The position numbers and the translations under genes are program-made. The notes under the pieces were generated by a model, which did not search any database, was not told the DNA's origin, and was given only the letters and a program-made list of their open reading frames with translations. A stretch of DNA of 64,000 nt from an uncultured Gammaproteobacteria bacterium (GTDB taxonomy: Bacteria > Pseudomonadota > Gammaproteobacteria > CAKMZV01), in contig CAKMZV010000003.1 of NCBI GenBank assembly GCA_929200535.1, forward strand, positions 1-64,000, written 5' to 3'. Positions 22,543-33,676 of this stretch are shown piece after piece; position 1 is the first letter of the stretch, and each line of letters starts with the position of its first letter.

Positions 22543-24312
22543 ATGTCTAAAATAAAAATGACACCGAGTGAAGCCTTTGTTGAAACAATGGTTGCCAATG
22601 GGGTAACAGATATTTATGGAATTATGGGTTCTGCCTTTATGGATGCAATGGATATTTTCGCTCCAGCAGGAATTCGCTTTATCCCTGTTGTACACGAACA
22701 AGGTGCTGCTCATATGGCAGATGGTTATTCTCGTGCAAGTGGGCGTCATGGCGTGGTTATCGGACAAAATGGTCCAGGGATTAGCAACTGTGTTACTGCA
22801 GTGGCAGCTGCCTATTGGGCACACAGCCCAGTGGTAATGATTACGCCAGAAACTGGCACAATGGGAATGGGCTTAGGAGGCTTCCAAGAAGCAAACCAAT
22901 TACCTATGTTCCAAGAATTTACCAAATACCAAGGGCATGTTAATAACCCTAAACGTATGGCAGAGATTACTGCCCGTTGCTTTGACCGTGCAATGTCTGA
23001 AATGGCACCGACACAATTAAATATTCCTCGTGATTATTTTTACGGCGAACTTGAAACAGAAATCCCTCAACCAATGAGAGTGGATCGCGGTGCTGGTGGT
23101 GAGCAATCATTAAATGAAGCGACAGAACTCTTAGCCAAAGCAAAATTCCCAGTGATTATTTCAGGTGGTGGGGTCGTTTTTGCCGATGGCGTAGCGGAAT
23201 GTCAAGCTCTCGCTGAACGTTTAAATGCTCCTGTGGTGAATAGTTATTTACATAATGATTCATTCCCTGCGAGCCATCCTTTATGGTGTGGACCGCTTGG
23301 TTATCAAGGTTCTAAAGCGGCAATGAAATTATTAATGAAAGCGGATGTTGTGCTCGCTCTCGGTTCGAGATTAGGACCATTTGGTACCTTACCACAGCAT
23401 GGTTTGGATTACTGGCCAACGAATGCCAAAATCATCCAAGTGGATGCGGATCACAAAATGCTTGGCTTAGTGAAAAAAATCACGGTGGGTATTTGTGGCG
23501 ATGCCAAAGCCTCTGCTAAAGCACTACTCGCTCGCCTGCAAGATAAAACTCTTGCCTGTGATGAAACACGTGATGCACGTGGTGCCGAGACCCAAAAAGA
23601 AAAACAAATCTGGGAAAAAGAGTTAGATGAATGGACCCATGAAAAGGATGATTTCAGCTTGGATATGATCGAAGAACAAAACAAAGAAGCAGGTAATTAC
23701 CTACATCCTCGCCAAGTTTTGCGTGAGTTAGAAAATGCGATGCCTGCTGATGTGATGGTCTCAACTGATATTGGTAATATCAATTCCGTAGCGAATAGCT
23801 ATTTGCGTTTTGAAAGACCTCGTAGCTTCTTTGCTGCAATGAGCTTCGGTAACTGTGGCTATGCTTTCCCAACAATGATTGGTGCTAAAACCTCTGCTCC
23901 AGATCGTCCAGGTATTTCTTATGCTGGTGATGGTGCTTGGGGAATGAGCATGCAAGAAACGTTTACTTGTGTTCGTCATAATATCCCTGTTACTGCCGTG
24001 GTATTCCACAACCGCCAATGGGGAGCTGAAAAGAAAAACCAAGTCGATTTTTATAATCGTCGCTTCACCGCTGCTGAATTAGAAAATGGCAGTTGGGCTG
24101 AGGTTGCTAAATCTATGGGTGCTGAGGGTATCCGTGTGGATCGTTTGGAAGATGTCGGCTCCACTCTTAAAAGTGCCATCAACGCACAAATGAACGATAA
24201 GAAAACAACCATTATCGAAATTATGTGTACTCGTGAACTCGGCGATCCTTTCCGCAGAGATGCACTTTCTAAACCTGTTCGTTTCTTAGAAAAATACAAA
24301 GACTACGTATAA
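22543..24312 (+). CDS. xsc: Sulfoacetaldehyde acetyltransferase (ThDP enzyme)
   Basis: MKMTPSEAFVETMVANGVTDIYGIMGSAFMDAMDIFAPAGIRFIPVVHEQGAAHMADGYSRASGR is characteristic of Xsc. Confidence 0.93.
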   Translation: MSKIKMTPSEAFVETMVANGVTDIYGIMGSAFMDAMDIFAPAGIRFIPVVHEQGAAHMADGYSRASGRHGVVIGQNGPGISNCVTAVAAAYWAHSPVVMITPETGTMGMGLGGFQEANQLPMFQEFTKYQGHVNNPKRMAEITARCFDRAMSEMAPTQLNIPRDYFYGELETEIPQPMRVDRGAGGEQSLNEATELLAKAKFPVIISGGGVVFADGVAECQALAERLNAPVVNSYLHNDSFPASHPLWCGPLGYQGSKAAMKLLMKADVVLALGSRLGPFGTLPQHGLDYWPTNAKIIQVDADHKMLGLVKKITVGICGDAKASAKALLARLQDKTLACDETRDARGAETQKEKQIWEKELDEWTHEKDDFSLDMIEEQNKEAGNYLHPRQVLRELENAMPADVMVSTDIGNINSVANSYLRFERPRSFFAAMSFGNCGYAFPTMIGAKTSAPDRPGISYAGDGAWGMSMQETFTCVRHNIPVTAVVFHNRQWGAEKKNQVDFYNRRFTAAELENGSWAEVAKSMGAEGIRVDRLEDVGSTLKSAINAQMNDKKTTIIEIMCTRELGDPFRRDALSKPVRFLEKYKDYV

Positions 24313-24361
24313 AGTCCTGCAAAGTAATAAATACGTAAATCAACTTTAAAAAGGCGAGTTA

Positions 24362-27316
24362 GTGTCCTTAAATCCCCTTGCCACTGTGAAGGAACAGGTG
24401 GACTTAACCCCACGTGTTGCTGATGAGGTTAAGAAAACAACCTGCTATATGTGTGCCTGCCGTTGTGGCATCAAGGTATATATGAAGAACGGCAAAGTAC
24501 GCTATATTGAAGGAAATCCCGATCATCCTGTCAATAAAGGCGTGCTTTGTGCCAAAGGTTCTGCAGGTATTATGAATCACTATTCACCTGCTCGTCTTAC
24601 CGCACCTCTATTACGTGTTGGTGAGCGTGGTAGCGGTGAGTTTAAGGAAATTAGTTGGGAGGAGGCTCTTAACCTTGCTACCGACTGGCTACAAACCACT
24701 CGCGATAATAATCCAAATAAACTTGCTTTTTTCACCGGACGTGATCAAAGCCAATCTCTTACTGGTTGGTGGGCAGCAAAATACGGTACTCGTAATTTTG
24801 CCGCACATGGGGGTTTCTGCTCTGTCAATATGGCTGCTGCAGGGCTCTATACCCTCGGTGGAGCTTTTTGGGAATTTGGCGAGCCTGATTGGGAACGCAC
24901 TAAATATTTTATGCTTTTTGGAGTTGCTGAAGATCACGATTCTAACCCCATCAAAATTGGGATGGGTAAGCTCAAAAATAGAGATGATTGTAAGGTCGTC
25001 TCTATTAATCCTGTGCGCACTGGCTATTCTGCCATTGCTGATGATTGGCTTGCTGTGCGACCTGGTACCGATGGATTGCTTATCTTCTCCCTTATCCACG
25101 AATTGCTAAAGGCGGATAAAATTGATCTCGCTTTTCTTGCCCGATATACGAATGCCAGTTGGTTGGTTATTGATGCTCCACAAACTGAAAAGAATGGCTT
25201 GTTTGTACGTGATAAAGAACAGCAACCACTGGTTTTCGATGGCAAAAAACAAGCCTTTGTTACTGTTGAGGAAAGTGATAATCCAGCCCTTACTGGCACT
25301 TACGAGCTCGCTGATAAAACCAAAGCTACTCCAGTTTTTGAATTAATGGTAAAGCGTTATTTAGAGCCACAATATGCAGCCGAAAACACAGCCGAAAAAA
25401 TTGGCATTGAAGCCACAACGATTAAACGCATTGCTGCTGAGCTTGCTCATGTCGCATTTGAAGAAGAAATTACCATCGAGCAAGAATGGGTTGATTGGCG
25501 TGGAAAAAAACACAGTACCATTACTGGGCGTCCAGTCAGCTTTCATGCGATGCGTGGTATTTCCGCCCACTCCAACGGTTTTCATACTTGCCGTGCTCTA
25601 CATTTGTTACAGATGATTCTCGGTAGTGTTGATTGCCCCGGTGGATGGCGCTACAAAGCCCCCTACCCTAAAGAAATTCCACCACCACCCAAACCAACAG
25701 CAGGCTCAGAAGAGGCAAACCAACCATTAAATGGAATGCCCATTGGTAATCCTCAATCTCCCGAAGATTTAATTATTGAAGAAGATGGCACCCCAAAACG
25801 AATAGATAAAGCTTATAGCTGGGAATTTCCACTTTCCTCACACGGTTTATTGCATATGGTACTACACAATGCTTGGAAAGGTGACCCCTATCCAGTTGAT
25901 GTGGTAATGATGTATATGGCAAATATGGCGTGGAATTCATCAATGAATGTCAAAGATACCTTACATTATCTCACCGATAAGGACGAGCAAGGCAATTATA
26001 AAATCCCTAAATTTATTTATAGTGATGCCTATTATTCGGAAACCGTCCCTTATGCTGATCTTATTCTTCCTGATACCACTTACTTGGAACGTTACGACTG
26101 TATTTCCCTATTAGATCGCCCTATTTCTAATGCCGAAGGTCCTGGCGATGCAATTCGAGTTCCTATCGAAGAGCCTGATCGTGATGTACGCCCTTTTCAG
26201 GAGGTACTGCTTGAACTTGGTGCTCGTCTAAAACTCCCCGGAATGGTTGATGATAGTGGCAAAGCACTCTTTAATGGTTATGATGATTATATTATCAATC
26301 ACCAAAGAGCACCTGGAATTGGACCACTTGCTGGTTGGCGTCTTGATGACGAAGGTAATTTGACACATGGCAGAGGCAATCCTAATCCCAATCAAATTCA
26401 AGAGTACATTAAAAATGGGTGCTTTTGGTCTGAGGAAATCAGTTTAGATAAGCAATTTAATAAGTATGCTAATCAAGCCTATTTGGATTATGCTAAGCAT
26501 ATGGGATGGATTGGACAGAGCAAACCTATCGTAATGCAGATTTATAGCGAGGCAATGCAAAAATTTCGCTTGAGTGCTCAAGGATTAACGGAGCCTCAAC
26601 CCCCACAAGAACATCGTGAACGAGTCGAAACCTATTTTGACCCACTACCCATTTGGTATGAGCCATTTGAACATCAACTCATCGACAAAGAAGAATATCC
26701 TCTACAAGCCATCACCCAACGCCCAATGCATATGTATCATTCATGGGGCTCACAAAATGCTTGGCTGAGACAAATCACTAATCGTAATTTTCTCTATATC
26801 CATTCAAAAGTCGCTAAAACATATCAGCTACAAGATGAAGATTGGATTTGGTTAATCAGCCATCACGGCAAAATTAAAGTCCCCATTAAAATTATGCTGG
26901 GTACTAATGAAGATACTGTATGGACATGGAATGCTATCGGTAAAAGACGTGGTGCTTGGGAACTCGATGAAAATTCACCCGAATTTAAACAAGGCTTTTT
27001 ACTCAATCACTTAATTTCCGAACTATTACCTCACAAAGGCAATGGCTTTCATTATGCCAATTCCGATCCAGTTACCGGGCAAGCTGCTTGGTTTGACTTA
27101 CGAGTTCGTATCGAAAAATGCACTGCCGAAGAACAACAAGAAAGCGATAAAAACGTGTTCCCACTCTTCCCTCCAATTACCAAAAAACACTTAGAAACCG
27201 ATACCAAACGCCCACTTTCACAATTTGGCAAAACCCTAAAAGGCGAACCCGGCAACACTTCCCCAAAAGAAATCAAGGAATGGATTGGAATTAACGGGAC
27301 TAAAAAATTAAAATGA
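24362..27316 (+). CDS. soeA: Molybdopterin oxidoreductase catalytic subunit, SoeA-like sulfite dehydrogenase
   Basis: CYMCACRCGIKVY...GVLCAKG Fe-S motif. No N-terminal Tat signal, so a cytoplasmic active site. GTG start. Located directly after xsc. Confidence 0.75.
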   Translation: MSLNPLATVKEQVDLTPRVADEVKKTTCYMCACRCGIKVYMKNGKVRYIEGNPDHPVNKGVLCAKGSAGIMNHYSPARLTAPLLRVGERGSGEFKEISWEEALNLATDWLQTTRDNNPNKLAFFTGRDQSQSLTGWWAAKYGTRNFAAHGGFCSVNMAAAGLYTLGGAFWEFGEPDWERTKYFMLFGVAEDHDSNPIKIGMGKLKNRDDCKVVSINPVRTGYSAIADDWLAVRPGTDGLLIFSLIHELLKADKIDLAFLARYTNASWLVIDAPQTEKNGLFVRDKEQQPLVFDGKKQAFVTVEESDNPALTGTYELADKTKATPVFELMVKRYLEPQYAAENTAEKIGIEATTIKRIAAELAHVAFEEEITIEQEWVDWRGKKHSTITGRPVSFHAMRGISAHSNGFHTCRALHLLQMILGSVDCPGGWRYKAPYPKEIPPPPKPTAGSEEANQPLNGMPIGNPQSPEDLIIEEDGTPKRIDKAYSWEFPLSSHGLLHMVLHNAWKGDPYPVDVVMMYMANMAWNSSMNVKDTLHYLTDKDEQGNYKIPKFIYSDAYYSETVPYADLILPDTTYLERYDCISLLDRPISNAEGPGDAIRVPIEEPDRDVRPFQEVLLELGARLKLPGMVDDSGKALFNGYDDYIINHQRAPGIGPLAGWRLDDEGNLTHGRGNPNPNQIQEYIKNGCFWSEEISLDKQFNKYANQAYLDYAKHMGWIGQSKPIVMQIYSEAMQKFRLSAQGLTEPQPPQEHRERVETYFDPLPIWYEPFEHQLIDKEEYPLQAITQRPMHMYHSWGSQNAWLRQITNRNFLYIHSKVAKTYQLQDEDWIWLISHHGKIKVPIKIMLGTNEDTVWTWNAIGKRRGAWELDENSPEFKQGFLLNHLISELLPHKGNGFHYANSDPVTGQAAWFDLRVRIEKCTAEEQQESDKNVFPLFPPITKKHLETDTKRPLSQFGKTLKGEPGNTSPKEIKEWIGINGTKKLK

Positions 27317-28068
27317 CCTCAATACCGAAGAAAACCGAAAAAAAATTAGGTCTGGTAATTGACCTCGATACCTGTGTTGGCTGCCATGCTTGTGTGGTCA
27401 ATTGCAAGGAATGGAACACCAGCGGACATATGGCTCCCTTGACCGATCTTAATCCACAACAAGAAGACCCTGATGGAGTATGGTTTAACCGTGTACATTC
27501 TTATGAAATTGAGCAAGAGATCAATAACGAAAAACATAGCCAAACCGTTCATTTCCCAAAATCGTGCTTGCATTGTGACAACCCACCTTGTGTAACCGTA
27601 TGCCCCACAGGCGCTTCTTATAAACGAGAAGAGGATGGTATTGTATTGGTTAATATGGATACCTGCATCGGTTGCAAATTATGCTCTTGGGCATGTCCTT
27701 ATGGTGCCAGAGAATTTGACCAAACCGAGGGAGTTATGAAAAAATGCACGCTCTGTATCGATCGCATTTATAACCCTAATTTGCCTGAAAGTAGCAGAGT
27801 GCCTGCTTGTGTTTCCACTTGCCCTGCCGGAGCAAGAAGTTTTGGTGATTTTAGCGATGAAAATTCCGAAGTATCAAAATTAGTTAAAGAACGTGGGGGC
27901 TATGAGCTAATGCCTGAGCAAGATTGCCAACCAGTTAATCGCTATTTGCCACCTCGCCCCAAACAACACCAACAGGAACAAGATACAATGGTGCAACTAC
28001 CGGAAGCTGAAAGCAATACTGAAAAATTACTTACTCGTTGGGCTCAGCAACTTTCTCAAAATTACTAA
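27313..28068 (+). CDS. soeB: 4x[4Fe-4S] ferredoxin-like subunit, SoeB-like
   Basis: CVGCHACVVNCKEWN, CLHCDNPPCVTVCPTGASY, CIGCKLCSWACPYG, CTLCIDRI..ACVSTCPAGAR. Overlaps the soeA stop. Confidence 0.8.
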   Translation: MTSIPKKTEKKLGLVIDLDTCVGCHACVVNCKEWNTSGHMAPLTDLNPQQEDPDGVWFNRVHSYEIEQEINNEKHSQTVHFPKSCLHCDNPPCVTVCPTGASYKREEDGIVLVNMDTCIGCKLCSWACPYGAREFDQTEGVMKKCTLCIDRIYNPNLPESSRVPACVSTCPAGARSFGDFSDENSEVSKLVKERGGYELMPEQDCQPVNRYLPPRPKQHQQEQDTMVQLPEAESNTEKLLTRWAQQLSQNY

Positions 28069-28080
28069 TTTTTTAAACAA

Positions 28081-29019
28081 ATGCATCCAGCCGCATCCGT
28101 TATTCTTTTTACAACCAGTACTGGGTTTGGCTATGGTCTGCTCTGCTGGCTATCCATCACATTAAATTTGTCGGAAACTGGACAACTGCCAACGCCGTAC
28201 ATTCTTACCCTCATTACCATTGCTCTGCTACTTATCACCTTTGGTTTACTCGCATCCCTGTGGCATCTGGGACATCCAGAAAGAGCTTGGAGGGCTCTGA
28301 GCCAATGGCGTACCTCTTGGCTTTCTCGTGAAGGTGTGTTTGCCGTTTTGGTATATCCACCAGCACTATTGATGGGATTTGCCTCTTACCTGCAATGGAC
28401 AGAATTTTTACCTCTTTTAAGTATTATGGTGGCAATTCTAAGCCTTATTACCATTTATTGCACCGCAATGATTTATGCTTCACTTAAAACCATCCCTGCT
28501 TGGCATAACCTGTGGACAATCTCTGGTTACCTACTCTACAGCTTCTCCACTGGAGGCGTTCTCTGTTATTTTCTCGCTATGTTGCTATACCCAGAGAGCT
28601 TCCCATCGGGTTCTCCCCAGCTGTATTTACTCATAGGTTTTATACTGCTTGCATTATCCAATAAAATCATCTATTGGAAATACATTCAACGAACCTCAAA
28701 CTCTACAACCAAAGAAACGGCAATAGGTATAAAAGGAAATATTAGCCCCTTGGATCCACCACATTCATCGGCAAATTATTTAATGAAAGAAATGGGATTT
28801 CAAATCGCTCGCAAGCAGGCTCACATATTGACACCAATTGCGGTTTTAGCAACTTATATTATTCCATGCATCTGCCTACTCATAGCTTCGTTCAGTTCTC
28901 TGCAAGTAATGATTATATTACTCAGTACTATTGCATTAGTTAGCTGTGTGATAGGAATTATTGCCGAACGTTATTTATTTTTTGCCGAAGCTAAGCACGT
29001 TGTAACACTATATTATTAA
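28081..29019 (+). CDS. soeC: DmsC/NrfD-like membrane anchor, SoeC-like
   Basis: Multi-TM 312-aa protein with LWHLGHPERAWRALSQWRTSWLSREG (DmsC family), third in the operon. Confidence 0.78.
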   Translation: MHPAASVILFTTSTGFGYGLLCWLSITLNLSETGQLPTPYILTLITIALLLITFGLLASLWHLGHPERAWRALSQWRTSWLSREGVFAVLVYPPALLMGFASYLQWTEFLPLLSIMVAILSLITIYCTAMIYASLKTIPAWHNLWTISGYLLYSFSTGGVLCYFLAMLLYPESFPSGSPQLYLLIGFILLALSNKIIYWKYIQRTSNSTTKETAIGIKGNISPLDPPHSSANYLMKEMGFQIARKQAHILTPIAVLATYIIPCICLLIASFSSLQVMIILLSTIALVSCVIGIIAERYLFFAEAKHVVTLYY

Positions 29020-29113
29020 ATTTCCTTTGGCAAAAGAGTAATCTCCAAGCTCATCGCTGGTGAGTTTAGCGATATATTTGGTTCTAATTCTAAAGATAAT
29101 GCCGCTTAAGAAC

Positions 29114-29848
29114 TTATACAGACAAAGAATTTAGTAAAGTTTTTTTTGCTTTGGAATCGCTAATTAAGGTCGCTAAAGAAGCTGGCAAAATTAGTTGATG
29201 ATTTTTCAAATAAGCACTTAATTGCTCATCTCCTTCAATAATTTGAATTATTTTTTGATATTGTTCATCGCCTTGTGGAAATATGAAGACCTGCTTTTTG
29301 TCTAATTGAGCTCTTTCGTTATCTAATATCTCATTCAGCACCTCTGGCAGTTCCCTATCCAAAAAAGAAAGATAGTTAAACGCATTAATATCACCACATA
29401 AATACAAACTTAAATCGGCAATTAGTTGTCTCCCCAAAAGCAGTTCACTAAATTGTTTTTGACGCCCCAAGACATAGATCACTTGTTGTGATTTTCTTTG
29501 TTTAAGCATTGTTAATGGGGCAGAGGCTACTTCTTCTCGCTCCTCATTATTTGTGCCTTGCTCTCCCAAAATAGGGGTGGGGGGAGGCGGTTCTAATTTA
29601 TTCAATGAATTTTTCTGAACTTCAACAGAGGTAGAACGATCTTGAATAGAAGAAGCTGTTATATCAACATTTCTATCAGTTAAATTAGACTGATTAAGTT
29701 GTTTTGGATGCTTATCTAAGCTTTCTACTTTTTTCGTATCATACAAAACTTGTTCTTCTAAAATAGAAGTATCTGGATAAAGGTACGATAAATCTACCCC
29801 CATCTGAGATAAACAATATTGCTGCCTGGAACTCCATTGTTTTTGCAT
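29114..29848 (-). CDS. Hypothetical protein; N-terminus weakly reminiscent of DNA polymerase III psi subunit (HolD)
   Basis: RQQYCLSQMGVDLSYLYP N-terminus; proline-rich middle (PPPPTPILGEQG). Confidence 0.35.
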   Translation of the reverse strand: MQKQWSSRQQYCLSQMGVDLSYLYPDTSILEEQVLYDTKKVESLDKHPKQLNQSNLTDRNVDITASSIQDRSTSVEVQKNSLNKLEPPPPTPILGEQGTNNEEREEVASAPLTMLKQRKSQQVIYVLGRQKQFSELLLGRQLIADLSLYLCGDINAFNYLSFLDRELPEVLNEILDNERAQLDKKQVFIFPQGDEQYQKIIQIIEGDEQLSAYLKNHQLILPASLATLISDSKAKKTLLNSLSV

Positions 29849-29865
29849 TAAAACCGCCCTAAACT

Positions 29866-31410
29866 TTATACAGATTCTTTTTGAGGGTGCAACTTGCCAA
29901 CATCGTTTATACGATTGAGGGCGTTAATATACGCCTTAGCTGAAGCGTTGATAATATCCGTGTCATAGGCTTGCCCATTCACCACAGCACCATTTGCCTC
30001 AATACGAATGCTAACCTCTCCTTGTGCATCGGTGCCATCGGTAACATTGGTTACAGAGTAGAGTAATAATTTAACGCCGGATTGAATAATACTCTCAATC
30101 GCTTTAAATGTCGCATCCACAGCACCATCTCCAATTGCCTCACCTTGTTTTTCAATACCACCCACGCGAACTATTGCCTGGGCTTGTGGTTTCTCATCGG
30201 TGCCAGTAACAACCTTAAGTGAAATCAATTGATAAAGATTTTGCTCGGTCATCTCAGTTGCTTCAACATGGCTGATTAATGCCTGTAAATCATCATCATA
30301 AATTTCATGTTTACGATCGGCTAAATCTTTAAAATTCTGGAAAATCGTTTGTAAGCGTTCATCACTCTCAATCGCATAACCCAGTTGTTGCAAGCGATCC
30401 TTGAGAGCTGCTCTCCCCGAATGTTTACCCAGCACTAATCGATTCGATTGCCAGCCAACGTCTTCGGCATTCATAATTTCATAAGTTTCCCGTGATTTCA
30501 AAACCCCTGCCTGATGAATGCCTGATTCGTGTGCAAAGGCATTAGCCCCCACAATCGCCTTGTTCGGTTGTACGGGGAAGCCCGTAATCCCAGCAACTAA
30601 ACGACTCGTAGGTACTAATTGAGTAGCATCAATTTGCGTTTGTTTTTGAGTAAAATCCTGACGTGTGCGAATTGCCATAACAACCTCTTCCAAAGCAGTA
30701 TTTCCTGCCCGCTCACCGAGTCCATTGATCGTACATTCAATTTGCCTAGCTCCATTTTCTACCGCTGCCATTGAATTAGCAACTGCCAAGCCAAGATCAT
30801 TATGACAATGTGCCGAAAAAATCGCCTTATGACTATTAGGCACACGCTCTATAACTTGTTTAAAAATATTGCCAAATTCCTTAGGAAAAGTATAACCAAC
30901 CGTATCAGGGATATTGATAGTGGTGGCACCTGCGGCAATGGTTTGTTCGATAATTCGACATAAAAAATCAATGTCCGAACGTCCAGCATCTTCAGGGGAA
31001 AACTCAACATTATCGGTAAATTTACGGGCAAACTTAACCGCTTGAATCGCTTGCTCTAATACAGCCTCAGGCTCCATCCTTAACTTAAACTCCATATGAA
31101 TTGGAGAGGTTGCAATAAAGGTATGTATTCTGGGCTGTGTGGCATTTTTCAACGCATCGGCGGAACGTTGAATATCTTGTTCATTAGCACGCGATAAACT
31201 ACAAACCTGAGATTCTTTAACCGTATCGGCAACTGCTTTCACTGATTGAAAATCCCCTTCACTGGCAATGGCAAAACCTGCTTCAATAATATCCACTTGC
31301 ATCTTTTCCAAAGCAGTGGCTATGCGAATTTTTTCATTTAAAGTCATTGAAGCACCTGGGCTTTGCTCTCCATCACGCAAAGTGGTATCAAATATATAAA
31401 CTTTATCCAT
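29866..31410 (-). CDS. leuA: 2-isopropylmalate synthase
   Basis: [60 protein letters not shown]. Confidence 0.96.
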   Translation of the reverse strand: MDKVYIFDTTLRDGEQSPGASMTLNEKIRIATALEKMQVDIIEAGFAIASEGDFQSVKAVADTVKESQVCSLSRANEQDIQRSADALKNATQPRIHTFIATSPIHMEFKLRMEPEAVLEQAIQAVKFARKFTDNVEFSPEDAGRSDIDFLCRIIEQTIAAGATTINIPDTVGYTFPKEFGNIFKQVIERVPNSHKAIFSAHCHNDLGLAVANSMAAVENGARQIECTINGLGERAGNTALEEVVMAIRTRQDFTQKQTQIDATQLVPTSRLVAGITGFPVQPNKAIVGANAFAHESGIHQAGVLKSRETYEIMNAEDVGWQSNRLVLGKHSGRAALKDRLQQLGYAIESDERLQTIFQNFKDLADRKHEIYDDDLQALISHVEATEMTEQNLYQLISLKVVTGTDEKPQAQAIVRVGGIEKQGEAIGDGAVDATFKAIESIIQSGVKLLLYSVTNVTDGTDAQGEVSIRIEANGAVVNGQAYDTDIINASAKAYINALNRINDVGKLHPQKESV

Positions 31411-31506
31411 TTTGATAATTAGTATAATAAAAATTAAATTTGGAAAAAATTATAATCAAAATTAAATTTTTCCAGAAAGATGATAAATCTAAGGCTTGAC
31501 CTTAAT

Positions 31507-32271
31507 TTATTCTACGTATTGCTTGTGATTATTACTATTTTTGAGTTTTCTTTCTATGCGTCGCTGACGACGCAAAAATAGTGTATAGATAATGCCAAAT
31601 AAAGCATAACCAATAGAACCTATTGTGAGTATTAATGCAGGCTGACTAACAATGACTACAAAGATAAGCAAGAGTGCAAGCAGACCCACAAATGGAATTT
31701 TTTCCCTGCCAAGATGCTTAATGCCTGGATAACGAATATTGCTCACCATTAACAAGGCAATCATAACACTAGTAATTAAAAGAACCCAGCTCATATAGGA
31801 CTGGTGTAGGGAGTATGTTTCAGCAAGCCATACTAAACTAAATACAGCCATTGCACCTGCAGGACTAGGAAGCCCTTGAAAATACATTTTCTTTTCTTTA
31901 TCGGCTATTTGTGTATTAAAACGCGATAAACGCAGAGCAGTCATTGCGGTGAAAATAAAAAATACCATTGAGGCGTCTTTGCCAAGTGCTTCATAGCTCC
32001 AACTCCATGCAAGAAAAGCTGGAGCAACGCCGAAAGAAACCATATCACTCAGACTATCTAACTGTGCCCCAAATTCAGAGGTGCTATTAGTCAGTTTGGC
32101 AACAAAACCATCTAATACATCAAATACCCCAGCAGCAATAAGAAACAAGCAGGCATCAATATATTTTCCCTGAGTGCTTAGAACAACAGCGTACATCCCA
32201 CACGCCAAAGCGGTGAGAGTAAATAGGTTTGGTAACCAATAAATGCCTATGCGTCTTTTACGAGATTTCAT
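31507..32271 (-). CDS. pssA: CDP-diacylglycerol-serine O-phosphatidyltransferase
   Basis: CDP-alcohol phosphatidyltransferase motif FDVLDGFVAKLTNSTSEFGAQLDSLSDMVSFG. Confidence 0.93.
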   Translation of the reverse strand: MKSRKRRIGIYWLPNLFTLTALACGMYAVVLSTQGKYIDACLFLIAAGVFDVLDGFVAKLTNSTSEFGAQLDSLSDMVSFGVAPAFLAWSWSYEALGKDASMVFFIFTAMTALRLSRFNTQIADKEKKMYFQGLPSPAGAMAVFSLVWLAETYSLHQSYMSWVLLITSVMIALLMVSNIRYPGIKHLGREKIPFVGLLALLLIFVVIVSQPALILTIGSIGYALFGIIYTLFLRRQRRIERKLKNSNNHKQYVE

Positions 32272-32395
32272 TAAGCGTACAATCTAAAAACAAAAATGAA
32301 AAAATTACCAATAAATGTATAGTTCACACCTATCGATTCTACTCAACGTGAGCATTAATGTAAAGCAAAAGTATTGCTAATAGGAGCATTAATTT

Positions 32396-33586
32396 TTAAT
32401 CCCAAACAAGAGCCCCACTTGATTGATAGTCCGTAACACGATTCTCGAAAAAATTAGCTTCTTTGTTTATAAACATCATTTCAGACATCCAAGACATTGT
32501 ATTTACTGCATTTGGAAATTGAATAGGCATACCTAACATAATACAACGCTCGTTGGCAACATGTTGTAAATAACCGACAATCATTGATTCATTTAAACCA
32601 ATTAAACCATTGGGTACAGTGTCCCTTGCATAGGCTGTTTCTAACTCAATTGCTTCATGCAACATACCAAGTAATGTGTTTTGTAGTTGCTCATTCCAAA
32701 TAGCGGGGTTTTCATTTCGAATCTGATTTATGCAGTCAATACCAAAGCTAAAATGCACAGATTCATCACGCAAAATATAGCGATATTGTGTCGCAATACC
32801 ATTTAATAAGTTACGTCTTCCCAAAGAAAGAATTTGTGCAAAGCCAGTATAAAACCATAAGGATTCCATACAAACATACAGTGCAAACATATTACATATA
32901 AATTTGCGTTGATTTTCTAAGCTATTAACAGTGAAATCCCCATCCTCTAATTCTTTGGTGTGCTTTAATGCCCAAGCGGCTTTATCATGCACCGAGGGTA
33001 CTTCCATATACATATTAAAAATTTCCCCTTGATCCAAGCTCAAACTTTCAACAATATATTGAAAGGTATGGGTGTGAATTGCTTCCTCAAAAGCTTGCCT
33101 CAATAAATACTGGCGACACTCTGGATTGGAAATATGACGATATACAGAAAAAACAATATTATTGGCAACAAGAGATTCGCTACTTGAAAAAAAACCTAAG
33201 TTACGTTTGATCATACGACGCTCGTCATCAGTAAGCTGATTGTCCGCACGCCAAGTAGCTATGTCACTGTGCATAGGTATTTCAGTCGGCATCCAATGAT
33301 TATTACAACCAATAATATATTTATCCCAAGCCCATTTATATTTAATCGGAACTAATTGATTGACATCAGCACGAGAATTTAACATTGATTTATCGGCTAC
33401 TTGCACTCTTAACTTCTGACGACTCATTACATTATCTTTAGAATCAGAGGTTGTCGCTGATAGTTGCTCCGAAAAACTATCCGTTGTTACCGAGGATAAA
33501 ATGTTCGTACCTGACTGCTCATTCGTAGCCCAAGCATTATCTAATAACTGCTCTAAAGGGTTGGGTGAATTTTTTACCTCAGACAT
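32396..33586 (-). CDS. nrdB: Class Ia ribonucleotide reductase beta subunit
   Basis: Diiron ligand motifs [16 protein letters not shown] and [17 protein letters not shown]. Confidence 0.95.
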   Translation of the reverse strand: MSEVKNSPNPLEQLLDNAWATNEQSGTNILSSVTTDSFSEQLSATTSDSKDNVMSRQKLRVQVADKSMLNSRADVNQLVPIKYKWAWDKYIIGCNNHWMPTEIPMHSDIATWRADNQLTDDERRMIKRNLGFFSSSESLVANNIVFSVYRHISNPECRQYLLRQAFEEAIHTHTFQYIVESLSLDQGEIFNMYMEVPSVHDKAAWALKHTKELEDGDFTVNSLENQRKFICNMFALYVCMESLWFYTGFAQILSLGRRNLLNGIATQYRYILRDESVHFSFGIDCINQIRNENPAIWNEQLQNTLLGMLHEAIELETAYARDTVPNGLIGLNESMIVGYLQHVANERCIMLGMPIQFPNAVNTMSWMSEMMFINKEANFFENRVTDYQSSGALVWD

Positions 33587-33676
33587 ATCTACAAACCTCT
33601 TGTTTTAGTTTATTTAAAATAATTTTAGAATTTTAGGAAATGATAGTATAACTCTTTGCTGTATTTTTATACCCAA

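Noticed and set aside
22543-24312. ThDP enzyme considered as acetolactate synthase
   Set aside because: The N-terminal sequence and context with SauST-like genes match sulfoacetaldehyde acetyltransferase better.
24362-29019. Interpretation as DMSO, polysulfide or thiosulfate reductase
   Set aside because: No Tat leader on the catalytic subunit and direct linkage to xsc favour a SoeABC-like sulfite dehydrogenase, although phylogeny would be needed to settle it.
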